Origin: Saccharomonospora sp. CUA-673 | GTDB lineage: Bacteria > Actinomycetota > Actinomycetes > Mycobacteriales > Pseudonocardiaceae | Assembly: GCF_001942305.1 (NCBI RefSeq) | Contig: NZ_MKKE01000006.1 | Span: 1-64,000, forward strand | Length of the DNA: 64,000 nt | Direction: 5' to 3' | Part shown: in pieces, positions 34,926 to 43,573 of the stretch | Layout: the number at the start of each line of letters is the position of its first letter | How positions within the stretch are numbered: position 1 is the first letter of the stretch | The notes under the pieces: generated by a model | What the model saw: the letters and a program-made list of their open reading frames with translations, nothing else | Told to the model about the DNA's origin: nothing | Database searches by the model: none | Made by a program: the position numbers and the translations under genes

Positions 34926-34957
34926 TGTAACCTCCGGTAACAGTTACCTCTGGTAGC
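34926..34957. promoter_or_regulatory. Interleaved palindromes between the AurF-like gene and tetR
   Basis: GGTAAC-a-GTTACC is a perfect palindrome at 34936-34948. It is flanked so that TAACC-tcc-GGTAA and TTACC-tct-GGTA also read as inverted repeats. The cluster ends at the TetR ATG (34958) and lies about 45 bases from the AurF-like start. That layout suits TetR repressing itself and the divergent oxygenase gene. Confidence 0.65.
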
Positions 34958-35805
34958 ATGCGGGGCATGGTCGACCGTGTCAACCAGCGCAACGTCAAGA
35001 GGACCGGCGGTACACCCGGCAAGGGATCACCCGAAAGTGGCGACGCCCGGAAGGACCGCTGGCGGAAACACCGCATCGCTCGCAGGGCCGAATTCGTCGA
35101 CGCGACCCTGGATGCGCTGGAAGAACACGGACCGGATCTCGGCATGGAGCACGTCGCCGCCGCGGCAGGCGTCACCAAGCCCGTGCTGTACCGGCACTTC
35201 GAGGACAAGGCCGACCTCTACCTCGCACTGGGCGACCGCGGCACCGAGATCCTCTTCGAACGCCTCATGCCGGCCATCAACACCGAGCTGGCGCCCGTCC
35301 CCCGCGTGCGGATGGCGCTCGACGCGTTCTTCACCGTGCTCGAGGAGCACCCCAACCTCTACCGCCTGCTGGCGCGCAGGCGGTTCGCCGACCGTCCGCT
35401 CGACGGCGACGTCACCGACGTCGTCGCCCAGGACAAGGCACTCATCGCCAACGCCGTCACCGCCCTGCTCGGCGACTACCTGCGGATGTTCAACGTCGAC
35501 TCCGGCGCGCCGAGCCGTGGGCGCACGGCGTCGTCGGCATGGTCCACAACACGGGCGAATGGTGGCTGGCCAAGCGCAGCATGAGCCGCGACGCCGTCGT
35601 GGAGTACCTGACGCAGATCATCTGGGCCGCCATCGACGGACTGGCCCGTCAGCACGGCCTCGAGATAGACCCCGACCGGCCCGTCGACGCCAACAAGATC
35701 GTCCAGTTCAGCCGTGCCGACGAGCTCGGCGAGGACGACGCCCGCAGCGACTCGACCGGCGTCCACGGGGACGGCGGGGGTATGGCCAGAACCGGCGAGG
35801 CATAA
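34958..35805 (+). CDS. TetR family regulator with apparent -1 frameshift
   Basis: One added base near 35507-35513 gives 282 residues. The N-terminal part has a basic extension and a TetR helix-turn-helix (FVDATLDALEEHGPDLGMEHVAAAAGVTKPVLYRHFEDK) and runs to LLGDYLRMFNVDSGAP. The rest (WAHGVVGMVHNTGEWWLAKRSM, VVEYLTQIIWAAIDGLARQHG) lies in another frame and is clearly the C-terminal ligand/dimer domain. Read as given, the protein stops early with a nonsense tail. It probably controls the divergent AurF-like gene and itself. ATG 34967 is an alternative start. Confidence 0.82.
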
Positions 35806-35821
35806 CGACAACGGAGGCGAC

Positions 35822-36181
35822 ATGGCAGGCGGAGACAACGGCGTCGACGACAACCATGACCACCCCGACCACGACGGTTACCGGGGTGCGGCGACGCTGA
35901 CCGTCGAGGACCGGGAACTGGAGATCGAGGTGGACCTGCGTGGCCACTTCCAGCCGATCGACGGCTACTACCACTGGTACGGCCGGATCACCCGGCACGA
36001 CGAGCTGATGGAGCTGGCCGGTGGGCGAAAGAAGTCGGTGCGGCTGAGCACGCCCGAGGGCAGTGCCGACGGCACGATCTCCGACCCCGACCCCTGGGAG
36101 CGCTACCGCATCACGGGCACCAGCACGCCCCCGTTCACGGTCCCCACAACCCTGGAAGCCGTCGAAACCCCACCCGCCTAG
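35822..36181 (+). CDS. DUF4873 domain protein
   Basis: 119 residues. An Asp/His-rich start is followed by the DUF4873 core (YRGAATLTVEDRELEIEVDLRGHFQPIDGYYHWYGRI, then LSTPEGSADGTISDPDPWERYRI). The domain is also found attached to flavin monooxygenases and beside TetR/oxygenase genes, and here it follows the TetR gene by 16 bases. GGAGGCGAC lies directly before the ATG at 35822. There are no membrane segments. The function of the domain is not known; an accessory role with the diiron oxygenase is a guess from context. Confidence 0.8.
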   Translation: MAGGDNGVDDNHDHPDHDGYRGAATLTVEDRELEIEVDLRGHFQPIDGYYHWYGRITRHDELMELAGGRKKSVRLSTPEGSADGTISDPDPWERYRITGTSTPPFTVPTTLEAVETPPA

Positions 36182-36194
36182 GCACGAAAAAGCC

Positions 36195-36241
36195 CCCAAG
36201 GGCCCTATGGTCGCGTTGAACGCAACTATGGGGCCCTTGGG
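36195..36241. terminator. Bidirectional terminator between DUF4873 and DUF3107
   Basis: An 11-bp stem cccaagggccc (36195-36205) pairs with gggcccttggg (36231-36241), with an inner gcgtt/aacgc pairing and an A-run on the left side (T-run for leftward transcripts). It lies between convergent genes. It is the complete version of the element truncated at the left edge of the window. Confidence 0.8.
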
Positions 36242-36258
36242 AGCTCCGAAAGCCGGGG

Positions 36259-36489
36259 TCAGCTGCCTACGGCGAAGCCGACTCGGCGGGCGTCCGACGG
36301 GGCGATCTCCACGTAGGCGATCCGGTCGGACGGGACGAGGTACTTGCGGCCCTTCTCATCGGTCAGGCTGAACAGGCCGTCGGAGGCCCCGAGTGCGTCG
36401 GCAACCAGCTTCTCGACCTCCTCGGCCGTCTGGCCGCTGGACACCACCAGTTCCCGCGGGGTGTCCTTGATGCCGATCTTGACCTCCAC
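36259..36489 (-). CDS. DUF3107 protein (Rv3208A-like)
   Basis: 76 residues starting VEVKIGIKDTPRELVVSS from GTG 36489, with GGAGG seven bases upstream. The longer frame to 36582 adds an Arg/Trp-rich stretch unlike the family and was rejected. This small ubiquitin-sized protein (EEVEKLVADALGASDGLFSLTDEKGRKYLVPSDRIAYVEI) is conserved across actinobacteria next to the TetR-RhlE region. No function is established. It is cytosolic, with no cysteines. Confidence 0.87.
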   Translation of the reverse strand: MEVKIGIKDTPRELVVSSGQTAEEVEKLVADALGASDGLFSLTDEKGRKYLVPSDRIAYVEIAPSDARRVGFAVGS

Positions 36490-36595
36490 GTGCAACCTCC
36501 GCTGCCAAAAGTGACCTGCTCGTTCACCCTCCAGGCTAGCGCGCCGCCGCCCGCAACGACCCCAGGCCCGCCGATGCCACACCCTCGGCAGGCGC

Positions 36596-37276
36596 TCAGC
36601 CCAGGCCGAGGACCTGCATGCGTTTCGCGTGGGCCTGCTGGAGCCTGCGGAACAGCGCGGCGATGCCCGTGAGGTCGACCGAGCCGGCGACGATGAGTTC
36701 GGCGAGGCCGTCCCGTTCGGCCACGACGTACTGGGCCTGGGTCAGCGCCTCCCCCAGCAGCCGCCGCGACCACAGGGCCAGCCGGTCGCGCTGGGTGCTG
36801 TCGGCCGCGATGGCCGCGGCGACCTCGCGTTCGGCGAACGCGGAGTGTCCGGTGTCGGCCAGCACGCTGAGCACGAGCTCGCGCACGTCGTCGTCGAGCA
36901 CGGCCGCCAGCTCGCGGTACAGGTCGGCGGCGAGGTTGTCGACGACGTAGGCCTTGACCAGCGATTCGTGCCAGGTGCGGGGCGCCGTCGACTGCTGGAA
37001 CGCGTCGATGTGCGAGTGGAACGGCTGCATCGCGTCCTCGATCGACGCACCGCGGGCCCGCAGGTATTCCGACAACATCTCGTAGTGGCCGATCTCGGCC
37101 GCCGCCATGGACGCCAGCGCGGCCCTGCCCGCCAGCGTCGGCGCCGACCGTGCGTCCTCGGCGAGTCGATCGAACGCCGACAACTGCCCGTACGCCAACA
37201 CGCCGAGCAGGTCGACGACCCCGGTACCGATTTCCCCTTGCGCCTCCGTCACGCGGTTCACCGTAGTGGAGGACAC
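36596..37276 (-). CDS. Ferritin-like domain protein (MiaE/Rv3210c-like)
   Basis: 226 residues, all helical. Carboxylate/His ligand motifs fit a ferritin-like four-helix bundle ([16 protein letters not shown] for helix 2 and [16 protein letters not shown] for helix 4). Related proteins include tRNA-hydroxylase MiaE, but the actinobacterial group is uncharacterised. It lies divergent from the DEAD-box helicase gene and near DUF3107, the same order as in mycobacteria. Whether metal binding is retained cannot be judged without an alignment. Confidence 0.8.
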   Translation of the reverse strand: MSSTTVNRVTEAQGEIGTGVVDLLGVLAYGQLSAFDRLAEDARSAPTLAGRAALASMAAAEIGHYEMLSEYLRARGASIEDAMQPFHSHIDAFQQSTAPRTWHESLVKAYVVDNLAADLYRELAAVLDDDVRELVLSVLADTGHSAFAEREVAAAIAADSTQRDRLALWSRRLLGEALTQAQYVVAERDGLAELIVAGSVDLTGIAALFRRLQQAHAKRMQVLGLG

Positions 37277-37678
37277 GCGCCGGTGGATCCGGTACCCGAA
37301 TCCGACCGGGCGTTACCAACGACACGTGATCGAGATCGCTACGGCTGTCTCGATATACGGGTCGCTCTCTGTACACTCTGAAGGCGAGAGCGATTCTCAC
37401 CACCAGTGTTCCGGAGGCGGCGCAACCGCCGAAGCAGCCGACGCAGACGGGTGACCAACCCGGTTGGCGCCGGAGAACACGCAGGTGAGAGGCAATGTGC
37501 GTGCACGCCTCGGCGATGTTCCCACACGAGATTTTCGCTGACCGAAAACGCGAAAGTCGCCGTTGTGAGTGTGGTCGAGCCATCGCGGTAATGCCTGGCT
37601 TGCGCGCCGGTATGAGAGAGGCGATCCGAAATCACTCAAAATCAGACGACAACACCGGCGGAGTCGCCGGAGACCGAC
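37277..37678. other. Long upstream region of the DEAD-box gene (no supported gene)
   Basis: About 400 bases between the divergent ferritin-like and helicase genes. It holds several short hairpins: cgctctc with gagagcg near 37361-37400, ggcgg-cgcaa-ccgcc near 37427, and ttttcg-ctgac-cgaaaa near 37532. A short open frame begins at ATG 37495 after ggtgagagg, but it is not convincingly protein-like in one frame. A structured leader RNA, as known for cold-responsive helicases elsewhere, is possible. I cannot support more. Confidence 0.3.
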
Positions 37679-39363
37679 GTGCGGCCGGACGTGTCGCAGG
37701 CGGCGGCCGAGGCCGCCACCCCGACGTTCGCCGAATTCGGCATTCGACCGGAGATCGTGGCGGCGCTCGAGGCGTCCGGCAAACACCGCACCTTCGCCAT
37801 CCAGGCCCTGACCCTGCCGCTGGCCCTCAAGGGCGACGACGTCATCGGGCAGGCCCGGACCGGCATGGGCAAGACGCTGGGCTTCGGTGTCCCGCTGCTG
37901 CAGCGGCTCGAGACGCCCGGTGACGGCACGCCGCAGGCGCTGATCGTCGTCCCGACGCGCGAGCTGTGCGTGCAGGTCACCAAGGACCTCTCGGAGGCGG
38001 GCTCCAAGCTCGGCATCACGGTCGAGGCCATCTACGGCGGCCGGCCGTACGAGCCGCAGATCGAGGCGCTGCGCAAGGGCGTCGACATCGTCGTCGGCAC
38101 ACCGGGCCGCCTGCTGGACCTGGCCGAGCAGCGTCACCTGGTGCTCGGCAAGATCCGCTCGCTGGTGCTCGACGAGGCCGACGAGATGCTCGACCTGGGC
38201 TTCCTGCCCGACATCGAGCGCATCCTGCGAATGGTGCCCGACGAGCGGCAGACGATGCTGTTCTCGGCGACCATGCCGGGCCCGATCATCAACCTGGCCA
38301 GGACGTTCCTGACCCAGCCGACGCACATCCGCGCCGAGGAGAACGACGCGGGCGCCGTGCACGAGCGCACCACGCAGTTCGTCTACCGGGCGCACTCGCT
38401 GGACAAGCCCCAGCTGGTCGCCAAGGTGCTCCAGGCCTCCGAGCGGGGCCTGACGATGATCTTCACGCGCACCAAGCGCACCGCGCAGAAGGTCGCCGAC
38501 GAGCTCGGCGAGCGCGGGTTCGCCGCGGCCGCCGTGCACGGCGACCTCGGCCAGGGAGCGCGGGAGCAGGCGCTGCGCGCGTTCCGTTCCGGCAAGGTCG
38601 ACGTGCTCGTGGCCACCGACGTGGCCGCCCGCGGCATCGACGTCGACGACGTCACCCACGTCATCAACTACCAGATGCCCGAGGACGAGAAGACCTACGT
38701 GCACCGCATCGGCCGTACCGGTCGCGCCGGCAAGACCGGTGTCGCGGTGACGCTGGTCGACTGGGACGAGATCCCGCGCTGGAAGCTCATCTCCGACGAG
38801 CTGGGCCTCGACCAGCCCGAGCCGGTGGAGACGTACTCGACGTCCAAGCACATCTTCACCGACCTCGGCATCCCCGAGGACGCCACGGGTCGCCTGCCGC
38901 TGAGCAAGCGCACCCGCGCGGGCCTGTCCGCCGAGGACGAGGAGGACCTGGGCGGCAAGCGCCGCGGCCGGTCCTCGAACTCCGGTGACGCCGAGGCGAC
39001 GCGCTCGCGCACCCGCAAGCCGCGCAAGCGCACGCGGGGCGGGCAGTCCGGTTCGGCCGAGGCGAACGGCCCCGAGGGCGAGGCCTCGTCCGACGGCGGT
39101 GCGGAGTCCGGTTCCGGCCGGTCGCGCTCGCGTCGCCGCACGCGCGGCGCCGGCAGCGGCTCCAAGCCCGCCACCGAGAGCCACGCCAGCACCGAGAAGG
39201 CCGCGTCCGCCGACGGCCAGGCCGACGGCGGCGACCGTCCGCGACGCAGGCGCCGCCGCGGTGGCCGCGGCCGCGGCTCGGGCTCCGGCCAGAACCAGGC
39301 CGAGGGCACCACGCCACCAACCCGGCCACCAACACGAGCGAAACGTCCGCCGCGGCAGACTGA
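37679..39363 (+). CDS. DEAD-box RNA helicase (RhlE type), apparent frameshift near its C-terminus
   Basis: 561 residues after one added base near 39309-39314. Q-motif (FAIQALTLPLAL), Walker A ARTGMGKT (59-66), DEAD box in LDEADEMLDLGF, SAT, and HRIGRTGRAG are all present. The C-terminus is a basic Arg/Gly/Ser-rich RNA-binding tail. After the frame switch it ends ATNPATNTSETSAAAD with a stop at 39361. As given, the frame runs into the next gene, a false fusion. GTG 37679 is the first start-like codon; the same frame is open upstream (ITQNQTTTPAESPETD) with gagagagg before it, so the true start may be earlier. Confidence 0.88.
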
Positions 39364-39368
39364 CGTTC

Positions 39369-40687
39369 GTGAGCTCCACCGAATCATCCGCGTCCGACGA
39401 CGCCGTTCCCGAGGACACCGGGTCGTCGAACGACACCACCGACGGCGGCCCGCACCCACGCTGGTGCGGGGCCGCCGCCCGTGGAACCGGCGGCGCGACC
39501 GCGTCACGGCCGCGTTGTTGGCCGTCGGTGCGGTGGTCGCGGGGCTCGTCGTGTGGGTGGGCAGCGACAGCAGGGCCACGGTCAGCGAGACCGCTCCCCC
39601 ACCCCCGGACACGCCCGCGCAACCCGCCGAGGTCCCGTCGACGCTGGCCGAGGCGTGGCGTGCCCCCAGCGAGGCCACGCCCGTGCCGGTGACGGCCGCG
39701 GGCACCGTCGTCACGGCGTCGGGCGGCGAGGTCGTCGGCCGCGACGCCGAGACCGGCGAGCAGCGGTGGCGCTACGCGCGCGATCTGCCGCTGTGCACCG
39801 TGAGTTCCGAATGGGACCGCGTGCTCGCCGTCTACCGCAAGTCCGAGGGCTGCAGCGAGGTGACCCAGCTCGACGCGGCCACCGGCCAACGGACCGCGCA
39901 GCGCAACGGCGACGCCGAACGGGGCACCCGGCTGATCGGCGACGGCAGCTACCTCACCACCACCGGCGATCGACTGCTCAACACATGGCGCGACGACCTG
40001 GTGCGGAGCATGGAGTTCGGCCGGGTGTACGCGCAGGTCAACGCCGGTTACCAGCCGCGGCCGCAGTGCGAGTACGGCACGGTCGCCGTCGCCGCGGGCC
40101 GGGTCGGCGTGATCGAACGCTGCCCCGACGACGAGGCGGGCGGCGGCACCCGCTTCACGGCGCTCAAGGCGGCACCGGAGGAATCGGACCAGCCGGAGGA
40201 GGAGTTCTCCGTCTCGCTGCCCGAACGCGACGCGAAGCTCGTGGCGATGGTGCCGGGCGGGGCGGCCGTGCTGCTTCCCCAGGCCGGGGAACTGGTGCTC
40301 TACAACGCCGACGGCCGGGAACGGATGCGTTATCCGCTCGACCTGCCGCGGTCCGATCTGGACGCCGAACCCGACGACGGCGTCATGCCGACCGTACGGG
40401 GACCGCAGAACGTGTATTGGTACACCGGATCCCGCACCATCGCACTATCCACAGAGGATCTGGCGCCGCGGTGGACGGTGCACAACACCCACGGGGCGGG
40501 CGTGGCCTACGCGGGTAAGTACGTGACGCCGATCGGCGGCGGTCTGGCCGTGCTCGACCCGGCGGACGGGCGCACCGAGCACACGATCGCCCTGCCCCGC
40601 GGCGACTACCGCGGACCGATCGAACTGGGCGCCGCCGGACCGACCCTGCTCGAACGCCGCGGCGACACGCTCGTGGCACTGCAGTGA
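39369..40687 (+). CDS. PQQ-like beta-propeller membrane protein (Rv3212-like), apparent frameshift
   Basis: 439 residues after one added base near 39459-39462. GTG 39369 (SSTESSASDDAVPEDTGSSND) starts five bases after the helicase stop. After the frame switch a basic stretch (RRPWNRRRDR) precedes one membrane segment (VTAALLAVGAVVAGLVVWVG). An extracellular propeller-like domain follows with repeats such as GGEVVGRDAETGEQRWRYARD and TEDLAPRWTVHNTH, and disulfide candidates. The same helicase/propeller pair occurs in mycobacteria. No catalytic residues are recognised. Co-transcription with the helicase is likely. Confidence 0.82.
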
Positions 40688-40703
40688 GACGAAAGGGCAT
40701 GCA

Positions 40704-41552
40704 GTGACGACGTCGGCTCAACTCTCCCCGAACGGTGCGCAGCGCGTGACGCTGCTCGGCGACATCGCCGCGTTGTCCGGCCCGGTGCCGGCCTCCGACG
40801 TCGGCACCACGGCCGTCGTGCTGCTCGTTCCCGGCTACACCGGGTCCAAAGAGGACTTCGCGCCGCTGCTGGACGGGTTGTCCGACGGTGGTTTCCACCC
40901 CGTCGCGATCGACCTGCCCGGCCAGTACGAGTCACCGGGCCCCGATGACGAGGCCGCCTACCTGCCCGCGCCGCTCGGCGAACGGGTCGCCGAGCTGGTC
41001 GCCGACCTGGCGGCGACGTTCGACCGGCCGGTGATCCTGCTCGGCCACTCGTACGGCGGCCTCGTCTGCCGCGGTGCCGCCCTCGCGGGCGCACCGGTCG
41101 CCGGGTTGACGTTGCTCGACAGCGGCCCCGAGAAGCTCCCGCACGGCCTGCGCACCCAGACCCTCGAGGCGGCCGAGCCGCTGCTGCGCGAACAGGGCCT
41201 CGAGGCCGTCTACGCGATCCGGGAGCAGCTCGGCGCGCCGGCGAACGCGCAGCTGCGGGCGTTCCTGCGGGAGCGGTTCGTCAGCTCCTCGGCCGCAGGG
41301 CTGCTCGGCATGGCGCACGGTTTGCGGCACGAGCCCGATCGCGTCGACGAGTTGACGGCCGCGCTCGGCGACCGGCCCGCGTTCGTGGCCACCGGCGAGG
41401 GCGACGACGCGTGGAGCGTCGATCAGCAGAAGGACATGGCCCGGCGCCTGGCCGCCGGCTTCGCCGTCATCCCCCGCGCCGCCCACGCCCCCAACGTCGA
41501 GAACCCGGCCGGCCTCCTCGACGTCCTCCTGGCCGAATGGCGAGCCTGGTAA
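40704..41552 (+). CDS. Alpha/beta hydrolase
   Basis: 282 residues: VLLVPGYTGSKEDF, nucleophile elbow LGHSYGGL, and a C-terminal His in PRAAHAPNVENP with Asp in the preceding strand (GEGDDAWSVDQ). GTG 40704 follows aaaggg at good spacing and lies 16 bases after the propeller gene, so it is probably the third gene of that operon. Substrate is unknown. A 21-bp repeat array begins six bases after its stop. Confidence 0.86.
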   Translation: MTTSAQLSPNGAQRVTLLGDIAALSGPVPASDVGTTAVVLLVPGYTGSKEDFAPLLDGLSDGGFHPVAIDLPGQYESPGPDDEAAYLPAPLGERVAELVADLAATFDRPVILLGHSYGGLVCRGAALAGAPVAGLTLLDSGPEKLPHGLRTQTLEAAEPLLREQGLEAVYAIREQLGAPANAQLRAFLRERFVSSSAAGLLGMAHGLRHEPDRVDELTAALGDRPAFVATGEGDDAWSVDQQKDMARRLAAGFAVIPRAAHAPNVENPAGLLDVLLAEWRAW

Positions 41553-41558
41553 CCAAAC

Positions 41559-41621
41559 CGCCGTGTCAGCACCCCACGCGGCCGTGTCAGCAATCCACGT
41601 CGCCGTGTCAGCGTTTCGGGG
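41559..41621 (+). repeat. 21-bp tandem repeat array C (3 units)
   Basis: Units at 41559, 41580 and 41601 share the core gtgtcagc; in the first two this extends to gtgtcagca. The array begins just after the hydrolase stop, in that gene's orientation. The third unit overlaps the last codons of the convergent LysR gene, so it may have been inserted or expanded into its 3-prime end. Confidence 0.75.
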
Positions 41622-42567
41622 ACTCCGCGACGGTCCACGGCGGTGCCCACACGTCATCCGCGACCCGCCGGGCCGCGAACCCTGCCGCCGCGCTCCGCAG
41701 ATGGTCGCGCAATGCGGCCAGCGTGGGGTGCCGGTCGTCGGCACGGGACAGCAGCACGTGTGGATAGATCGGGGTCGGGTCGCAGACCGGGATGCGCCGC
41801 AGGTCGTGGCGCTCGGGCCACAGGTACCGGTCCCCGCTGCCGATGAGAGTGGCCAGGGAGGCGGTGTCGGCCAGGGTGTCCATCAACGCGTCGTCCCCGA
41901 AGTGCGGACCGAGCGCGTCGATACTCAGGCCGAAGGCCACGGACAACGCGGCATAGAACGCCGCCCATTCCGCGCCCGGTTCGATCCCGGGAATCCAGAT
42001 GCGGTGGCCCACCAGGTCGCCGGGGCGGACCCGGTCCGCGTCGGCCAACGGATGGCCGGGGCCGACCAGCAGCTCCAACGGCACGTCGAGAAGCCGTTCC
42101 GCGCGGATCCCGGCCGGAACCCGGTCGGCCGCAATGGCCCGGAAGGAGGCGTCGACGGCTCCGTCCAGTACGGCGTTGGCGGCCTGCGCGGCGTTGTCGT
42201 GGCTCAACGTGACCACGTCCAGGTCCAGGTCGGCGTGCGCGCGGTAGAACCGGTAGACCAGTTGCGCCGGAGCGATCCGCCGGTTCAGGACATCGACGCG
42301 CAGGGGCCTGCTCCCCGGTCGTACTGCGTGTTCGGCCCGGTCGAGAGCCGTGAGGGCTTTCCTCGCGTGCGGCAGGAAGACCTGCCCGTCCGGGCTCAGC
42401 CGTGACCCGCGCGGCGTCCGCACGAGGAGCGTGACCCCGAGGTGCCGCTCCAGGGCCGCAACCCGCTTGGACACGGCCTGTTGGCTGATCCGCAGCTCGT
42501 CCGCCGCCGCCTGGAAGTGGCCGGTGTCGGCGACGGCCGCGAAGGTCCGGACCGCTTCGATATCCAC
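41608..42567 (-). CDS. LysR family regulator
   Basis: 319 residues. N-terminal winged helix (MDIEAVRTFAAVADTGHFQAAADELRISQQAVSKRVAALERHLG) and a periplasmic-binding-like effector domain. It is divergent from a sugar O-acetyltransferase gene, with a perfect inverted repeat between them, the classical LysR layout. The last residues (SPKR) overlap the 21-bp repeat array. The effector is unknown. Confidence 0.9.
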   Translation of the reverse strand: MDIEAVRTFAAVADTGHFQAAADELRISQQAVSKRVAALERHLGVTLLVRTPRGSRLSPDGQVFLPHARKALTALDRAEHAVRPGSRPLRVDVLNRRIAPAQLVYRFYRAHADLDLDVVTLSHDNAAQAANAVLDGAVDASFRAIAADRVPAGIRAERLLDVPLELLVGPGHPLADADRVRPGDLVGHRIWIPGIEPGAEWAAFYAALSVAFGLSIDALGPHFGDDALMDTLADTASLATLIGSGDRYLWPERHDLRRIPVCDPTPIYPHVLLSRADDRHPTLAALRDHLRSAAAGFAARRVADDVWAPPWTVAESPKR

Positions 42568-42579
42568 AACGGCACCCTA

Positions 42580-42604
42580 GGTTCACAACGATTGGTTGTG
42601 AACC
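42580..42604. promoter_or_regulatory. Perfect inverted repeat between lysR and the acetyltransferase gene
   Basis: ggttcacaac (42580-42589) and gttgtgaacc (42595-42604) form a perfect 10-bp inverted repeat with a five-base spacer. It lies 13 bases upstream of the LysR start and 54 bases before the acetyltransferase ATG. The T-n11-A core expected for LysR sites can be placed within it. This is a likely autoregulatory and target operator. Confidence 0.7.
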
Positions 42605-42657
42605 GTGCGGCGTGCCGTTGTTTGAATCCGCGTTCCGCCCGGTGGTGGGATCGGCGC

Positions 42658-43208
42658 ATGTCGACCCGCACAGAGCAGATCATGTATGTGAACACTCCCG
42701 AGTTCGCCCGCCACGCGGAACGAATCGCGGAGGTGACCGACGCGACGAGCCGGCTGAACGTGCTGCCGTTCGGCGACACCGAGGGGCGATCCGAACTACT
42801 GTCGGTTGTGTTCGGTGGCCGGCTTCCGGCGTCGGTGACCATCTACCCGCCGTTCCACACCGAGCACGGGCTCAACACGACGTTCGGCGAGAACGTCTTC
42901 GTCAACCAGGGATGCACGTTCATGGACAAGGGCGGTGTCCACATCGGCGACAGCGTCATGATCGGCCCCAAGGTCAGCCTGATCACCGGCGGCCACCCTC
43001 TGCCGACGACGGAACGGCGCGAGTACCTGTCCTTCGCCCCCATCACCCTCGAGGACGACGTCTGGGTCGGGGCTGCCGCCGTCATCACGCAGGGGGTGAC
43101 CGTCGGCGCGGGCGCGTGATCGCCGCCGGAGCGGTGGTCACGCGGGACGTTCCTGCCGGGGTGCTCGTTGCGGGAGTTCCGGCGCGGGTGGTCAAGGATG
43201 TGGGCTGA
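42658..43208 (+). CDS. Sugar O-acetyltransferase (maltose/galactoside acetyltransferase type), apparent -1 frameshift
   Basis: 183 residues after one added base near 43114-43119. The LacA/NodL-type left-handed beta-helix is clear (FGENVFVNQGCTFMDKGGVHIGDSVMIGPKVSLITGGHPL, with catalytic His in GGHPL). After VTVGAGA the frame meets TGA as given; in the next frame the final coils continue (VIAAGAVVTRDVPAGVLVAGVPARVVKDVG), the standard end of this family. It acetylates a sugar from acetyl-CoA. It is divergent from LysR. Confidence 0.84.
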
Positions 43209-43235
43209 CGGGCCCCGGGCCGAGGTGACGGGCGG

Positions 43236-43562
43236 TCAGGACCACCAGCACGTCCACAGGACGGTGCCCGCGATGGCCAACACGCCGAGGCCGGCGATCC
43301 CGGCCGCGCCGCCACGGCGGCGGTCCACCAGCACGGCCTGGACGACCAGCGCCGACACCGCACCCACGGCGTGCCAGATCACGGACGCCGCGCCCGGGCC
43401 GCCCTCGTCGGACACCACCGACGCCACGGCGACGACCGCCGCCAACGCCGCCAGGCCGACCGCCACCGAACCCGTCAGTCCACGCCACAGACGTCCCGGC
43501 GCGCCGACACCGTCCAGCTCATTCACGCGCCGCTCCAGCGATTCGGTTCGATCAACGCTCAT
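43236..43562 (-). CDS. Small membrane protein, function unknown
   Basis: 108 residues from ATG 43562 (MSVDRTESLERRVNELDG). An N-terminal heptad-like helix precedes hydrophobic segments near 30-55, 63-80 and 86-105 (AAGIAGLGVLAIAGTVLWTCWW). It resembles actinobacterial membrane proteins downstream of RecB-type nucleases, but I do not recognise a named family. It starts 12 bases after the nuclease stop, so it is probably co-transcribed. Confidence 0.65.
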   Translation of the reverse strand: MSVDRTESLERRVNELDGVGAPGRLWRGLTGSVAVGLAALAAVVAVASVVSDEGGPGAASVIWHAVGAVSALVVQAVLVDRRRGGAAGIAGLGVLAIAGTVLWTCWWS

Positions 43563-43573
43563 CCTCGTCCTGC

